Shown: positions 10,150 through 19,935 of the stretch, piece after piece
Layout of the letters: the number at the start of each line of letters is the position of its first letter
How positions within the stretch are numbered: the stretch's first letter is position 1
Source: Thalassotalea psychrophila
Lineage (GTDB): Bacteria; Pseudomonadota; Gammaproteobacteria; Enterobacterales; Alteromonadaceae
Reading direction: 5' to 3'
Length of the DNA stretch: 64,000 nt
NCBI RefSeq assembly: GCF_031583595.1
Contig: NZ_CP134145.1
Location: 4,712,001-4,776,000, forward strand
Position numbers and translations under genes: made by a program
Notes under the pieces: generated by a model
Seen by the model: the letters and a program-made list of their open reading frames with translations, nothing else
What the model was told of the DNA's origin: nothing
Database searches by the model: none

Positions 10150-11460
10150 CTAGTGGTTATGGGTATTGTTTTGAGGTTTAGCTGGCATGTTTTGATGATC
10201 CATATCTTTATGGTCCATCTCCATACCTTTATGCTCCATTTCTTGGTTCGACATTTGTTGGATAGCCGATTGGATATTAGCTTCCGAGTCTATTAAGAAT
10301 TGCCCGGATGTAACTACAACATCATCGGTATTTAATCCTGAAATTATCTCGGCTCGACCTTGGCTTATGGTGCCAACAGCAACATGTTTAACGATAAACT
10401 TATCATCACTGGTTTTTACAATTACCCTATTTTGCTGTTCGGTTTGAATCAATGCCTGCACCGGTACATTAAGTACTTCATCGGTTGCGCCACCATAAAT
10501 ACGTACATTAGCAATCATTTCAGGTTTAAAGGCGCCATCAGGGTTGTCTAATGATAAACGCACTTTTAATGTTCTGGTGATCGGGTCAAGAGCAGGATAA
10601 ATATATTCAACCTTACCTTCACGAGCAAAAATGCCCAACGCAGGCAAATCAAACTCTACCCATTTACCAGTTTTAACCCAGTCCATTTGATGTTCAAAGA
10701 CATCGACTATTACCCATACTTTAGCGGTATCAGCCAGCATCATTAGCTCATTTTCAGGACTTACATACATTCCTTCACGAATATCTAACTTTGCAACTAT
10801 GCCATTACTTGGTGCGTAATATGGCACTCGATAAAATGACTGATTACGCTGTTCTAACTTATTGATAAAAGCATCATTTAAACCCAGTAAATTTAACCGA
10901 GTTCGCCCACGTTTTTTCAGATTTTTTCCGACAGTTTGATCACGATATAAACTTAAATACTCATCTTGAGCGAGTAACAATTCAGGGGAGTAAATTTCAT
11001 AAAGCAATTGGCCTTTTTTAACACTTTCACCTAGGGTTTTAACGGTTAATTGTTCAACCCAACCAGTGGTTCTAGGGTGCAAATGCACTTGGCCATTTTC
11101 ATCATATTTAACCGAACCAAAGGTTTCGATAAAGCGCCAAAGCACTGATGTTTCAGCACGTTCGGTAGTAAGTGCCATGTTCTGTTGAATATGGCCTGGC
11201 ACTGTAACTTCAACATTGGTATCGACTGAATGAGAACGAACGACTTCAACCAAATCCATACCGCATATAGGGCATTTGCCAGGATGGTCTTTAATAATAT
11301 GCGAGTGCATAGGGCAAACATACTGACTAGCTTGTACGTCGGTTTGCTCAGTTAGCTTACTGAACTCTTCAGCAAGGTGCTCTTCTGCATGGCTTGTAAT
11401 TGCCGGGTTAGAAAGCAGAACAGTTAAAACAATTAATTTAAAAATACGGGTAATACACAT
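10150..11460 (-). CDS. cusB: RND periplasmic adaptor, CusB-like, with heavy-metal-binding domain
   Basis: A 436-residue membrane-fusion protein that links the RND pump to the outer membrane and hands it metal. It has a signal sequence, then an N-terminal heavy-metal-binding motif CPMHSHIIKDHPGKCPICGM at about residues 48-67, the barrel-sandwich/lipoyl core, and a very Met/His-rich C-terminus (EMEHKGMEMDHKDMDHQNM) that could bind copper or silver. The start at 11460 (MCITRIFKL) is chosen because GAGG lies about 7 nt upstream; a start at 11490 lacks a good site. Co-transcribed with the pump and the small exported protein upstream. Confidence 0.9.
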   Translation of the reverse strand: MCITRIFKLIVLTVLLSNPAITSHAEEHLAEEFSKLTEQTDVQASQYVCPMHSHIIKDHPGKCPICGMDLVEVVRSHSVDTNVEVTVPGHIQQNMALTTERAETSVLWRFIETFGSVKYDENGQVHLHPRTTGWVEQLTVKTLGESVKKGQLLYEIYSPELLLAQDEYLSLYRDQTVGKNLKKRGRTRLNLLGLNDAFINKLEQRNQSFYRVPYYAPSNGIVAKLDIREGMYVSPENELMMLADTAKVWVIVDVFEHQMDWVKTGKWVEFDLPALGIFAREGKVEYIYPALDPITRTLKVRLSLDNPDGAFKPEMIANVRIYGGATDEVLNVPVQALIQTEQQNRVIVKTSDDKFIVKHVAVGTISQGRAEIISGLNTDDVVVTSGQFLIDSEANIQSAIQQMSNQEMEHKGMEMDHKDMDHQNMPAKPQNNTHNH

Positions 11461-11519
11461 AATAATCCTCGTTCGGAAACGATAAAACAAAATAAAAAAC
11501 TTATATCAATTTTTTGGGA

Positions 11520-11900
11520 TTATGCGATTGGTGGAATCAACCACTCTTGCGTAGGCGCAGTTATTTTAGGGGGAAGATGAGATAAAATTCGATCATTAAA
11601 ACCAGCGGCGTTAACGTGCATAGTATTAATCGGCAATGCACTTACACTACCCATGTATAGGTCGCAATCACTACAGTTGCTATGATCGACATTTACAATG
11701 CTTGCTTGTGCCTGTTGCTCACAACAATCATGGTCGCTCATGACTGATTTTTCAATGTTCATAACATGGCCTTCATGACCCGCCATTGACATCATTTGTG
11801 GTTGTTCCATTGCGCACACATGCACGTTCGCTTTCGCCACATTGGCAAAAGAAAAAGTCATCATAATTATTAATAAAATAAATTTACGCATAGTATTCAT
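11520..11900 (-). CDS. Small exported Met/His/Cys-rich protein, probable metal-responsive periplasmic protein
   Basis: About 126 residues from the ATG at 11900 (MNTMRKFILLIIMMTFSFA); an ATG three codons later is equally plausible. It has a signal peptide ending around ANVAKA, then a region rich in Met, His and Cys (MMSMAGHEGHVM, HDCCEQQ, HSNCSDCDLYM). Similar small proteins open metal-efflux operons in marine gammaproteobacteria, and the residues suggest copper or silver binding. It lies 59 nt upstream of the adaptor gene and is likely the first gene of the operon. The function is inferred from composition and position only. Confidence 0.7.
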   Translation of the reverse strand: MNTMRKFILLIIMMTFSFANVAKANVHVCAMEQPQMMSMAGHEGHVMNIEKSVMSDHDCCEQQAQASIVNVDHSNCSDCDLYMGSVSALPINTMHVNAAGFNDRILSHLPPKITAPTQEWLIPPIA

Positions 11901-11975
11901 AGGACACACTATAAAAGATAAATCTTTCAAGAGCTAGAAATAAAGTTTCTAGCTCTTGAAACTTATAGCATGCAA

Positions 11976-13907
11976 TTAATTGCCGATATGCTTTTTCAGG
12001 AATTTTTCTAAGCGTTGGTGCAGTTCAAATACATTATCAAGATCATAAAAACCATGACCTTCATGATCTTTCACCATTGATTCATATTTTATTCCGCGTT
12101 TATCTAATGCATCAGTTAATGCTTCATGGTGCTCAATTGGACAACGCGGGTCGTCCTCACCATGCACTAAAAATAATGAGGCTTTTAATTTATCTAAATG
12201 ATAAATAGGAGAACGCTCTTTAACAAACTCTTCATCATATGCACCCCATGCTTCATCCATAAATTTTTCTAGTTCCGATACACCAACCCAGTCACTATAT
12301 TTGGTTTGTAATGCAATGTCATAAATGCCAACGTATGGAATAGCACATTGATATAAATCAGGTTCTTTCACAACTGCCATCATAGACGCGTAACCGCCAT
12401 AACTTGCACCAAAAATACAAATTCGATCCTTATTCGCAACACCCTGCTTTATTGCCCACAAAGTACCATCTGTTAGGTCGTCTTGCATTTCTGCGCCCAT
12501 TTTACGGTAAGCGCTTCTTTCAAACTCTCGGCCACGGCCACCCGAACCACGATAGTTTATTTGAAGTACCGCGTAGCCTCTATTGGCCATAAACTGCACT
12601 CGAGGATCATATCTCCATTCATCTTTAACACCATAAGGGCCACCGTGTACATAAACAACCATAGGCAAGTCTTTCTTCTTACCTAGAGGCCTAGTTAAAA
12701 AACCGGTAATTTTTAAGCCATCTCTCGCTTCAAATTCAATTGGCTCCATTGGCGCAGTTAACTTTGAATCTACCCATTGTCTAGGACTCATTAAATAGCT
12801 AAGTTGCTCTTTGTTAAAATCATACATGTAAAACGTAGTGGGATGCCGATCAGACATGGTTTTAACAATCGCTAACCGTTTATCGTCTGTTAAACTGCTA
12901 ATTCTAACAACTTGTTCAGGGAAAGAAGCGGCAAGCGAACGATATAACGTAGTTTCTTCACCTTTTAGGTCAAACAATTCAGTTTCTAGTTTACCTTTCT
13001 GGCGAAGCAATCCAATTAAATCATTTTTCTCGTTGATCAAAAAGCCATCTATCGATTCTTCACCTTCTATAAGGTAGACGAGTTCCATAGACTTATCTTT
13101 TACATTGTAATAATAAATTCCTTTACCCTGTGGACCTTTACTTGCAAAAACTTGCAAGCCTTTTTCATCAAATGTAGTAAGAGGCCAAAATGAGCCTTGT
13201 TCTTCACTTCTACGATCTATTTCTTTCCAACTATCACCATCGCTATCACGGTAATAAATAATTCTAAAATGCTCATCGTCCTCTTTGACGTTGGCAACTG
13301 AAATTCGAACCCTGTCGTTATCATCAATCATAAAAGAGCCTCTCTTTTTAGGGCTTTTGGCTACTTTACGAATTTTACCAGTATAAACATTGAGCTTATG
13401 CACATAACTGCGCTCTCTGTTTGATAGTTCAATCAAAATATTACGATCATCATCTTTAAGGCGGCTAAGAATTGTACTCTCTCCCCAAAAGTAAAAGCCA
13501 TTGCCGTTAGGGCCAAGCAATTGAATTTTCTTGCTACCATCTATATTGCCGGCAAATAAGACCCCTGTTCCTCTAGGCTTATCTAGAGGGCCAGCCTGTG
13601 TACTCATGCTGGCATACACTCTTTCGTTGTTTAACCAACCAAACTCATGCAACTCACTTTTGTCTTTATTAAACGATAACAACTGAATTGGCTTCATTGT
13701 TTTACGCTCAAGAATGGCCAATTGAAACATGCCATCAATTTTGACTTTGCCGGCAAAGTGCTCACCGGTTGGTGATATTTTTAAATTGACAATATCGGAA
13801 CGATTAAAGAAATATTCAAGTGGTAGTTTTTCTGTGGTTGATTTAGCGATTGAGATATTACTAAAAGCGATGAAAAACAAAAATGTGAGAGGGAAGTATT
13901 TGAGCAA
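11976..13907 (-). CDS. S9 family prolyl oligopeptidase-like serine peptidase, exported
   Basis: A 643-residue protein with a signal peptide (MLKYFPLTFLFFIAFSNISIA), a beta-propeller-like N-terminal region and a C-terminal alpha/beta-hydrolase peptidase domain. The catalytic triad is visible: nucleophile in FGASYGGYASM, Asp in LVHGEDDPRCP and His in VKDHEGHGF. The HGGPYGVKDEWRYDP stretch is typical of acylaminoacyl-peptidase/DPP-IV-like S9C enzymes. It probably degrades peptides in the periplasm. It is a single gene between the metal operon and a divergent promoter region. Confidence 0.9.
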   Translation of the reverse strand: MLKYFPLTFLFFIAFSNISIAKSTTEKLPLEYFFNRSDIVNLKISPTGEHFAGKVKIDGMFQLAILERKTMKPIQLLSFNKDKSELHEFGWLNNERVYASMSTQAGPLDKPRGTGVLFAGNIDGSKKIQLLGPNGNGFYFWGESTILSRLKDDDRNILIELSNRERSYVHKLNVYTGKIRKVAKSPKKRGSFMIDDNDRVRISVANVKEDDEHFRIIYYRDSDGDSWKEIDRRSEEQGSFWPLTTFDEKGLQVFASKGPQGKGIYYYNVKDKSMELVYLIEGEESIDGFLINEKNDLIGLLRQKGKLETELFDLKGEETTLYRSLAASFPEQVVRISSLTDDKRLAIVKTMSDRHPTTFYMYDFNKEQLSYLMSPRQWVDSKLTAPMEPIEFEARDGLKITGFLTRPLGKKKDLPMVVYVHGGPYGVKDEWRYDPRVQFMANRGYAVLQINYRGSGGRGREFERSAYRKMGAEMQDDLTDGTLWAIKQGVANKDRICIFGASYGGYASMMAVVKEPDLYQCAIPYVGIYDIALQTKYSDWVGVSELEKFMDEAWGAYDEEFVKERSPIYHLDKLKASLFLVHGEDDPRCPIEHHEALTDALDKRGIKYESMVKDHEGHGFYDLDNVFELHQRLEKFLKKHIGN

Positions 13908-14098
13908 AATGGTTAAATCCGTTTAAAAAAAATTATTATTTGTACACAATACCAATTTTCTTTTTAAGTTAAAATTTATTAATAATCTATTTATTACAAA
14001 ATTTATTAAAAAATAATTGAATATTAATTAACAATTATAAATTAATCGTTATGCTATTAGCTAACTAATCAAAGTGCGCTAATAATAACGAGAACAAT
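13908..14098. promoter_or_regulatory. Divergent promoter region
   Basis: A very A/T-rich stretch of 191 bases separates the minus-strand S9 peptidase from the plus-strand PH-domain pair and must hold both promoters. I see no clear operator or palindrome in it. Confidence 0.4.
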
Positions 14099-14650
14099 AT
14101 GACCGAGCAGGTAAACGCCGAATTTTCTAATTTAGAAATAGCCAAAGATGATATGCCCAAGCTACAGGAGCTAAAATACACCGAGCTTTCTGAAAAATAT
14201 GCACCTACACATAGATTGGTTAGTTTAGCTACCACCGTTATTGTAATGTTGATATTAGTATTTATCAGCTATCAGCCATTTGTAGAGACCCCTGAAAAGG
14301 TCATTAATACATTGCAATATCCCATTTGGGGAATTGGTACTTTAGGCTTAATAATCAGTCTGTATCACTCTCTTGCTGATCCGAAAAAACGCTATGCCCT
14401 AAGAGAACAAGATATTAGCTATCAATCCGGATTAGTGTTTCGAAAAACCGTTAGCCAGCCTATTTTAAGAGTACAGCATGTTGAGCTTAAACGAGGACCT
14501 ATCGATCGCAAAGTTGGCTTGGCAAACCTACAAGTATTTAGCGCTGGTGGCGCCATGCACACCTTTGAAATTCCAGGGCTAGATGTTGAAACTGCAGAAG
14601 ACATACGTCAGTTTATTTTGGCTCACAAGGATATTAACCTTCATGGATAA
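14099..14650 (+). CDS. PH-domain membrane protein, YdbS-like (DUF304/bPH2)
   Basis: A 183-residue protein with two membrane helices (residues about 41-60 and 75-92) followed by one bacterial PH domain (YALREQDISYQSGLVFRKTV, PILRVQHVELKRGPIDRK, TFEIPGLDVETAEDIRQFI). Families of this type usually occur as a YdbS/YdbT pair and have been linked to membrane stress or lipid homeostasis, but their biochemistry is unclear. The stop overlaps the start of the next gene by 8 nt, so the two are translationally coupled. Confidence 0.8.
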   Translation: MTEQVNAEFSNLEIAKDDMPKLQELKYTELSEKYAPTHRLVSLATTVIVMLILVFISYQPFVETPEKVINTLQYPIWGIGTLGLIISLYHSLADPKKRYALREQDISYQSGLVFRKTVSQPILRVQHVELKRGPIDRKVGLANLQVFSAGGAMHTFEIPGLDVETAEDIRQFILAHKDINLHG

Positions 14651-16253
14651 GCCGCTTAATTCGCCATTGGATGACACTAAAAATACTGCTGATGAATCCT
14701 TAGAACCGCCACTAAACGTGGCTCATGATTGGCAACGGATATCCCCTATTGCGCTAGTTTATTTTGTCTTAATGTTTATCAAAAATATTTTTGGCAACTT
14801 CATTTATGTCGCGCCAGCACTACTTATTGGTTACAACAAGGCCATGGAAGATCCAAGCTTTTGGTTGCCAGTTGTTTATGGTTTGTCTGCATTGTTAGGC
14901 TTGGCATCTTTGCTGAGTTATTACTTTTTTCAATATCGATTAACCAATCAACAAATTGAAATTCGCTCCGGCGTGTTTTCTAAAAAATACGTAAACTTGC
15001 CGTTTTCCCGTATTCAAAATGTGGAGTTAACTGAGCCACTTTATTATCGGCCGTTTGGCTATACCTGTATGCAACTTGATACTGCCGGTTCGGTTAAACA
15101 AGAAGCGAAAGTAGTTGCCCTTAAAAAAACATTTGCCCAGCAGCTTAAGCACGAAATTCTCGCTGCCCATCTAATACAAAGTGAGCAAGCAGAATCGCCA
15201 AGTCCTGAAAGTGCAGTTGATAATGAAGCACCTGTACCCAACGAAGGTGATGAAACAATACTCGACCGTCGAAATTTAGATGACTTGGTTATTCATGGAT
15301 TAACTAACAACAGAGTGTGGATATTTTTAGGCGGCATGGCGCCGTTTATCGACCAAATTTCATCAACCATTGGCGAATGGCTAATGATGTTTGGCTTTAA
15401 TGTGAACCAATATTTTGAATTTGAAGGTCGTTCAGGTTGGCAAATTGCTAGCACTGTACTTTCTACATTTTTAATCATTATGTTGATCATTAGTATTTTT
15501 TCAGTGCTTGGCTCAATCATCGCATTTCACGATTTTAAATTGAGTAAAATTGGTGACCGGTACATTAGACGCAGCGGTTTATTTACTAAAACAGAAGTCA
15601 CCATGCGTTTATCTCGTTTACAAATGATTGTGCGCCAACAAGATTGGTTAGACGTAATATTGAGGCGAATCAACTTGAAATTTGAACAGTCTAATGCCAA
15701 CTTTAACAATCCGCAAGCAGGCCAACTCACCAATAAAATCATTGTGCCATCGGTCACTAATAAAGAATGTCAGCATTTAATGCTTGATGCTTACCCTAAC
15801 AATCAATTAAACGAAATTAAATTTAAACGTGTTCATCCACGCTTATTGGTTAGAAATATTTTCTTATTTTTATTACCTATAAGCAGTTTTGTTACTTGGG
15901 TTTTCATTGAAAATGAAAATATTGAGGGCTTACCCTATTTAGCCATTGGCGTTGCATTTATTGGCTTTTTAATGGTGATGCGATATCTACGTTGGGGATA
16001 CGCGAAAGATGATAATTTTATTTATGTACGCCAAGGTGTTTTAGGCGTTGATTACTACACATTTCCTATTTACAAGATTCAGCAAGCCACATTTAAGCAA
16101 AGTTGGTTTTTAAAACGCAAACAGCTTTGTTCTATTGAATTTGTACTTGCTGCGGGGGCTGTTCACGTGCCTTATTTACCACAAGAAGGTGGCTTGGAAT
16201 TAATTGATTTCAGCTTGTATGAAGTAGAACAGAGTAAGCGGAATTGGATGTAA
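14643..16253 (+). CDS. PH-domain membrane protein, YdbT-like (triple bPH2)
   Basis: A 536-residue polytopic protein. I take the ATG at 14643 (MDKPLNSPLDD); an upstream in-frame extension lies wholly inside the previous gene. It has three bPH2 repeats: YRLTNQQIEIRSGVFSKKYV near residue 90, HDFKLSKIGDRYIRRSGLFT near 300 and KDDNFIYVRQGVLGVDYYTF near 460. Pairs of membrane helices precede each repeat. It is the partner of the gene upstream. No cognate substrate can be deduced from the sequence. Confidence 0.8.
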   Translation: MDKPLNSPLDDTKNTADESLEPPLNVAHDWQRISPIALVYFVLMFIKNIFGNFIYVAPALLIGYNKAMEDPSFWLPVVYGLSALLGLASLLSYYFFQYRLTNQQIEIRSGVFSKKYVNLPFSRIQNVELTEPLYYRPFGYTCMQLDTAGSVKQEAKVVALKKTFAQQLKHEILAAHLIQSEQAESPSPESAVDNEAPVPNEGDETILDRRNLDDLVIHGLTNNRVWIFLGGMAPFIDQISSTIGEWLMMFGFNVNQYFEFEGRSGWQIASTVLSTFLIIMLIISIFSVLGSIIAFHDFKLSKIGDRYIRRSGLFTKTEVTMRLSRLQMIVRQQDWLDVILRRINLKFEQSNANFNNPQAGQLTNKIIVPSVTNKECQHLMLDAYPNNQLNEIKFKRVHPRLLVRNIFLFLLPISSFVTWVFIENENIEGLPYLAIGVAFIGFLMVMRYLRWGYAKDDNFIYVRQGVLGVDYYTFPIYKIQQATFKQSWFLKRKQLCSIEFVLAAGAVHVPYLPQEGGLELIDFSLYEVEQSKRNWM

Positions 16254-16396
16254 TAAGCTTATGCTTCTGCAATTTTTTCAGAGACTTACATAGCTAAATA
16301 AAAGCAAATTTGGAACTTTGCTATATACTGTTGTTATAAAATTAATAACACCATGCATTCAGTTAAATAATACCATGCATCAATAAGGTAGAGTCA

Positions 16397-18337
16397 ATGA
16401 GTTCAAGTAATTCCATAACTCAGCCATCGATCAAAGTGTTTCAAGCAGTTCTAGATGCGCTACCTTTTTGTGTGTTCTGGAAAGATCGCAACAGTGTAGC
16501 TCTTGGATGTAATCAAGCACTCGCCGATGTTGCCGGATTAAAATCGCCAAAAGATTATATCGGTAAAACTGACTATGAATTGCCCTGGACGACAGAAGAA
16601 GCAGATTTTTTTCGAGAGTGTGATCGTCGAGTTATTGAATCAGGGAAAGCAGAATTAAATATTATAGAAAGTCAAAGGCAAGCCAACGGTAAAATTGCTT
16701 GGCTTGAAACCAGTAAGATCCCTTTAACCGATACGAATGGTGAGATCATCGGAATATTAGGAGCATTTCACGACATAACGGAACGAAAGCGACTCGAAGA
16801 TGAGAATATTGCCAATCAAAAGTTAGAATCTCTAGGCACCCTAGCTGCTGGATTAGCGCATGATTTCAATAATATTTTAATGATGATTTTAGGTTCAAGT
16901 CAGTTAGCTAAACTGAAAATGGCTAACGGCGCTGACAACGCCGACATTGATGAACTGTTAAGCAACATTGAAAATGCCACATCACAAGCGTCGGTACTCA
17001 CCGAAAAATTTATGAATTATTCTGAGCATGGCGCTGTTACCAAAACTGTCTGTAATCTCTCAGAAATGCTAGAAGAAATCACTTCTTTCATACAATCTAG
17101 TGTTAACTCTAAAATCAAATATGAGATCCATGACAATAAGGGCGACTTGTATGCCGATGTTAACCAAATTCATCAAGTGTTAAACAATCTTCTCATAAAT
17201 GCAGCTCAGGCTTCAAAAAATAACGAAGATATCACTGTTGCTATCAAAAATTGTGAAGTGAATGGAGAAGATCTGCCAGACCTCCGCTCCGGTAACTATT
17301 TTGCAATTTCAATTAAAGATAATGGCATCGGCATACCTAATGAACATAAAGAGGATATCTTCAAGCCCTATTTCACTACCAAGGAGTATGGCCATGGACT
17401 AGGTCTAAGTTCTTGTTTAACCATAGTAAAAAATCATAACGGCACAATTACAGTTGAATCAGAAATCGACTTAGGATCTACATTTACTGTTTACCTGCCA
17501 ATAAGAGGACAAAATCAACACATTGAGCCCATGCACCAACCTTTTTCAAATAATATAATGCCCGGCTCTGGACGTATACTTTATGTTGAAGACGATGCAA
17601 ATACTCAGGAAGCTACGTTTGAAATGCTAAAAGAGTTAGGTTATCAGATACAATGTTTCTCTTGCGTACAACCTGCAGTTGATTTTATACAGCAACACTC
17701 TGATGATTTTGATCTAGTAATCACCGACTTCATCATCGGCAATGATTTACAAGGAGGCATTGAAATTCTCGACAGTGTAAGACAAATAAGAGCAGATTGC
17801 CCGGTAGTTTTGATCACCGGTTACTTTCAAAGTCTAGAAGAACGAGCAGAATCAAAACCTCAGTTTTCCTTTATTGCTCAAAAACCTGTTGGCATTGCTA
17901 AAATCAGTCAAATAGTGAATAGATTTATCTTAAGTACCAACAATGCTAATTCTACCAAGAAAAATCCAATAGCAACGAATGTTAAAACCATTCTTATTGT
18001 TGATGATGAGCCGTTAATTGTTCAGTTTTTAGCAACTTACCTCAATTATCACGATTATGAGGTTATTACCGCTAAAAGTGGCGAGATTGCTCTCAATAAA
18101 CTTAATGAGCAGACTGTTGATTTAATCATTACCGATCAAAATATGCCTTACATGACCGGCATTGAACTCAGCCAGGAAGTTAAACAGTTATTTCCCAATA
18201 TACCTATCATCATTAGCTCTGGTTATAATAAAGAAATTGGTGATCACAATATTGAAGAGTTTGGCGTTAGTTATTTTCATAAAAAAGGCTCTAATAACGA
18301 AGAGTTATTGAACTCCATAATTAAACTTTTGCCGTGA
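16397..18337 (+). CDS. Hybrid sensor histidine kinase with PAS and two receiver domains
   Basis: A 646-residue soluble hybrid kinase. It has a PAS domain at about 15-130 (FCVFWKDRNSVALGCNQALADVAG), a HisKA box with phospho-acceptor H155 in LAAGLAHDFNNI, and an HATPase domain (NLLINAAQAS, IKDNGIGIP, GHGLGLSS). Two receiver domains follow: one from RILYVEDDAN with the Asp in LVITDFIIG, and one from ILIVDDEPLI with the Asp in LIITDQNMP. There is no DNA-binding output domain and no partner regulator next to it, so the signal and target are unknown. No transmembrane segment is visible, so it probably senses a cytosolic cue. Confidence 0.88.
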   Translation: MSSSNSITQPSIKVFQAVLDALPFCVFWKDRNSVALGCNQALADVAGLKSPKDYIGKTDYELPWTTEEADFFRECDRRVIESGKAELNIIESQRQANGKIAWLETSKIPLTDTNGEIIGILGAFHDITERKRLEDENIANQKLESLGTLAAGLAHDFNNILMMILGSSQLAKLKMANGADNADIDELLSNIENATSQASVLTEKFMNYSEHGAVTKTVCNLSEMLEEITSFIQSSVNSKIKYEIHDNKGDLYADVNQIHQVLNNLLINAAQASKNNEDITVAIKNCEVNGEDLPDLRSGNYFAISIKDNGIGIPNEHKEDIFKPYFTTKEYGHGLGLSSCLTIVKNHNGTITVESEIDLGSTFTVYLPIRGQNQHIEPMHQPFSNNIMPGSGRILYVEDDANTQEATFEMLKELGYQIQCFSCVQPAVDFIQQHSDDFDLVITDFIIGNDLQGGIEILDSVRQIRADCPVVLITGYFQSLEERAESKPQFSFIAQKPVGIAKISQIVNRFILSTNNANSTKKNPIATNVKTILIVDDEPLIVQFLATYLNYHDYEVITAKSGEIALNKLNEQTVDLIITDQNMPYMTGIELSQEVKQLFPNIPIIISSGYNKEIGDHNIEEFGVSYFHKKGSNNEELLNSIIKLLP

Positions 18338-18620
18338 ACACATTCCATCGTTTTCAACATGGATGTTGTATATGCATTATTGCATGGATGCTTAAATAAT
18401 TGTCCCTGAAGTTACAAATCTATTGCCGTTTTCAACAAGGAAGTTGTGTATGCCATGATCACACGGATGTGAATGAATGGTCCATGGCAGGGGAGGATAA
18501 GCACTTCCCTGACTTTACAAACTTAATGCCGTTTTCAACAAGGAAGTTGCGTATGCCATGATCACATGGATGTGAATGAATGGTCCATGGCAGTTTGCAT
18601 TCCATCATCCCTGAAGTAAA
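18338..18620. repeat. Tandem ~103-bp repeats with conserved hairpins
   Basis: Two nearly identical 67-base copies (18424-18490 and 18527-18593, two mismatches) begin with TGCCGTTTTCAACAAGGAAG, are spaced 103 bp apart and are separated by a related CCCTGA-TTTACAAA linker. A more diverged third copy starts at about 18338. Each copy can fold: CAAC-N6-GTTG, then TGCCATG...CATGGCA enclosing TCACA-N4-TGTGA, and both differences between the copies leave these stems paired. The whole gap between the kinase and the porin is taken up by this repeat and the terminator. I do not recognise the family. Confidence 0.75.
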
Positions 18621-18645
18621 AAAAAGGGAAAGCATATGCTTTCCC
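18621..18645 (-). terminator. Terminator of the porin gene
   Basis: A perfect 20-bp palindrome (GGGAAAGC-ATAT-GCTTTCCC, 18626-18645) is followed on the minus strand by a run of T. It lies downstream of the minus-strand porin. A second inverted repeat (CCTCGTT at 18652-18658 with AACGAGG at 18686-18692) sits between it and the stop codon. Confidence 0.85.
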
Positions 18646-18715
18646 AAAAAACCTCGTTTGAGATGACTAAGTCTCAGGCGAATTGAACGAGGAGAAAGTT
18701 TAACCTTCTAAAATC

Positions 18716-19783
18716 TTATAGTACGTATTTAGCTGAAAATTGAGCATACATAGAGCTGGCATCAACATTGTCGTCATCCATGTCATAACTTCCTAATTCA
18801 ACCCCAAATGACAATTCAGGTGTATAGTTTTTAAATACGTTTACACCATAATGGCTACGATCCCGATCAGATTCTTCTGTTGTGGTGTTACCGATAAAGA
18901 CTGAGCTACGAGTATCTTCTGTCCAGAAATGGCGATAGGCTAGTAGATATGATGTAGACTCTTCAACTTCACCATTATAAATATCAGTAGCGGCAGTAAC
19001 CCCCACATAACGGCCTAAATTACCTGTACTGACTGAAAATCTAAAATCGTCTTTGCCAAACGTTTTAATTTTACCTGCAACCGCAACACCAACAGCAGAT
19101 TCAGTATCATCATCCGTGGTATTCAACTGTCTTACTAAGCCTGATACCGACACGTTACCCCAGTCACCTTTAAAACTGTATTTGGCGATAAAATCAGGTA
19201 AATCATCATTAGCAGAGTCGGCGTCAGGAGTACCATCAATACCATCGTTTCCCCAAGATTCTGGATTTTCAATCGCCAGCTGTAATCCCCCATTGGTATA
19301 ACGCACCATAGTGTTTCGAACGAATGATGTACCTACCATAGGGCCAGCAAAATCAGCTGTTTCAGCTAACGAACTGGTATTCATAAAGGTGGTCCAAGTT
19401 TGACCAAACGTCATATTTTGATATTTAATGGTGGCATGGCGTAACCGCGGGTGAGATGAGTTTGAAATAATTTCATTGCCGCCACCGCCATAAAAATCCA
19501 TTTCAAGAAAACCGGTCACCTCACCATGTACAAATTTCATGTTAAAGCGAGATTCGTTAGCAAACATTTTAACTTTTGAAGCATCTTCAGCCAACGGTGT
19601 ACCACCACCAGTCCAAAAATCTTGGTAAGCAACATCACCATCAACATAGCGGGTATCAATTTTGATAAAGCCACCAAAAGTAATGCTATCTTGTTCGTTT
19701 AATTTAAAGGTATATCCAGCATTTGCAGCACTTGCCAATAGGGCTAAGCCCGTAGCTAACGCTATTTTATTTCGTTTTAACAT
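18716..19783 (-). CDS. DcaP-like outer membrane porin
   Basis: A 355-residue beta-barrel protein. The start at 19783 (MLKRNKIALATGLALLASAA) is chosen because GGGGAG lies 7 nt upstream; an ATG five codons earlier overlaps that ribosome binding site. A signal peptide ends near ANAGYTF. The sequence resembles the DcaP family of trimeric porins (FGGFIKIDTRYVDGD, RLRHATIKYQNMTFGQTWTT, FVRNTMVRYTNGGLQLA) and ends in a strand with a C-terminal aliphatic residue (AQFSAKYVL). It may carry small organic acids. Its place next to acs suggests carboxylate uptake, but this is only an inference. Confidence 0.8.
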   Translation of the reverse strand: MLKRNKIALATGLALLASAANAGYTFKLNEQDSITFGGFIKIDTRYVDGDVAYQDFWTGGGTPLAEDASKVKMFANESRFNMKFVHGEVTGFLEMDFYGGGGNEIISNSSHPRLRHATIKYQNMTFGQTWTTFMNTSSLAETADFAGPMVGTSFVRNTMVRYTNGGLQLAIENPESWGNDGIDGTPDADSANDDLPDFIAKYSFKGDWGNVSVSGLVRQLNTTDDDTESAVGVAVAGKIKTFGKDDFRFSVSTGNLGRYVGVTAATDIYNGEVEESTSYLLAYRHFWTEDTRSSVFIGNTTTEESDRDRSHYGVNVFKNYTPELSFGVELGSYDMDDDNVDASSMYAQFSAKYVL

Positions 19784-19871
19784 TGTTTTGCTCCCCATTA
19801 TCGATCAAGGTAAGACTACTCACATGCCTTAAAGCGATTTTTGTATCGTTATAATTAAATTTTTTGTTACT

Positions 19872-19886
19872 GGGGGCTATGCCCCC
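19872..19886. terminator. GGGGGC-TAT-GCCCCC hairpin downstream of acs
   Basis: A short GC stem with a 3-base loop lies 50 bases beyond the acs stop codon. The T-rich tail is better on the plus strand, so it is only a probable terminator for the minus-strand acs gene. Confidence 0.5.
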
Positions 19887-19935
19887 TTTATTGTTATGTT
19901 GTATAGCTTTGTACGTTTTTCTTTTTAGTGAATTA

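Noticed and set aside
18338..18620. CRISPR-like array near the hybrid kinase.
   Set aside because: Only two close copies and one diverged copy with a conserved linker; no unique spacers and no cas genes.
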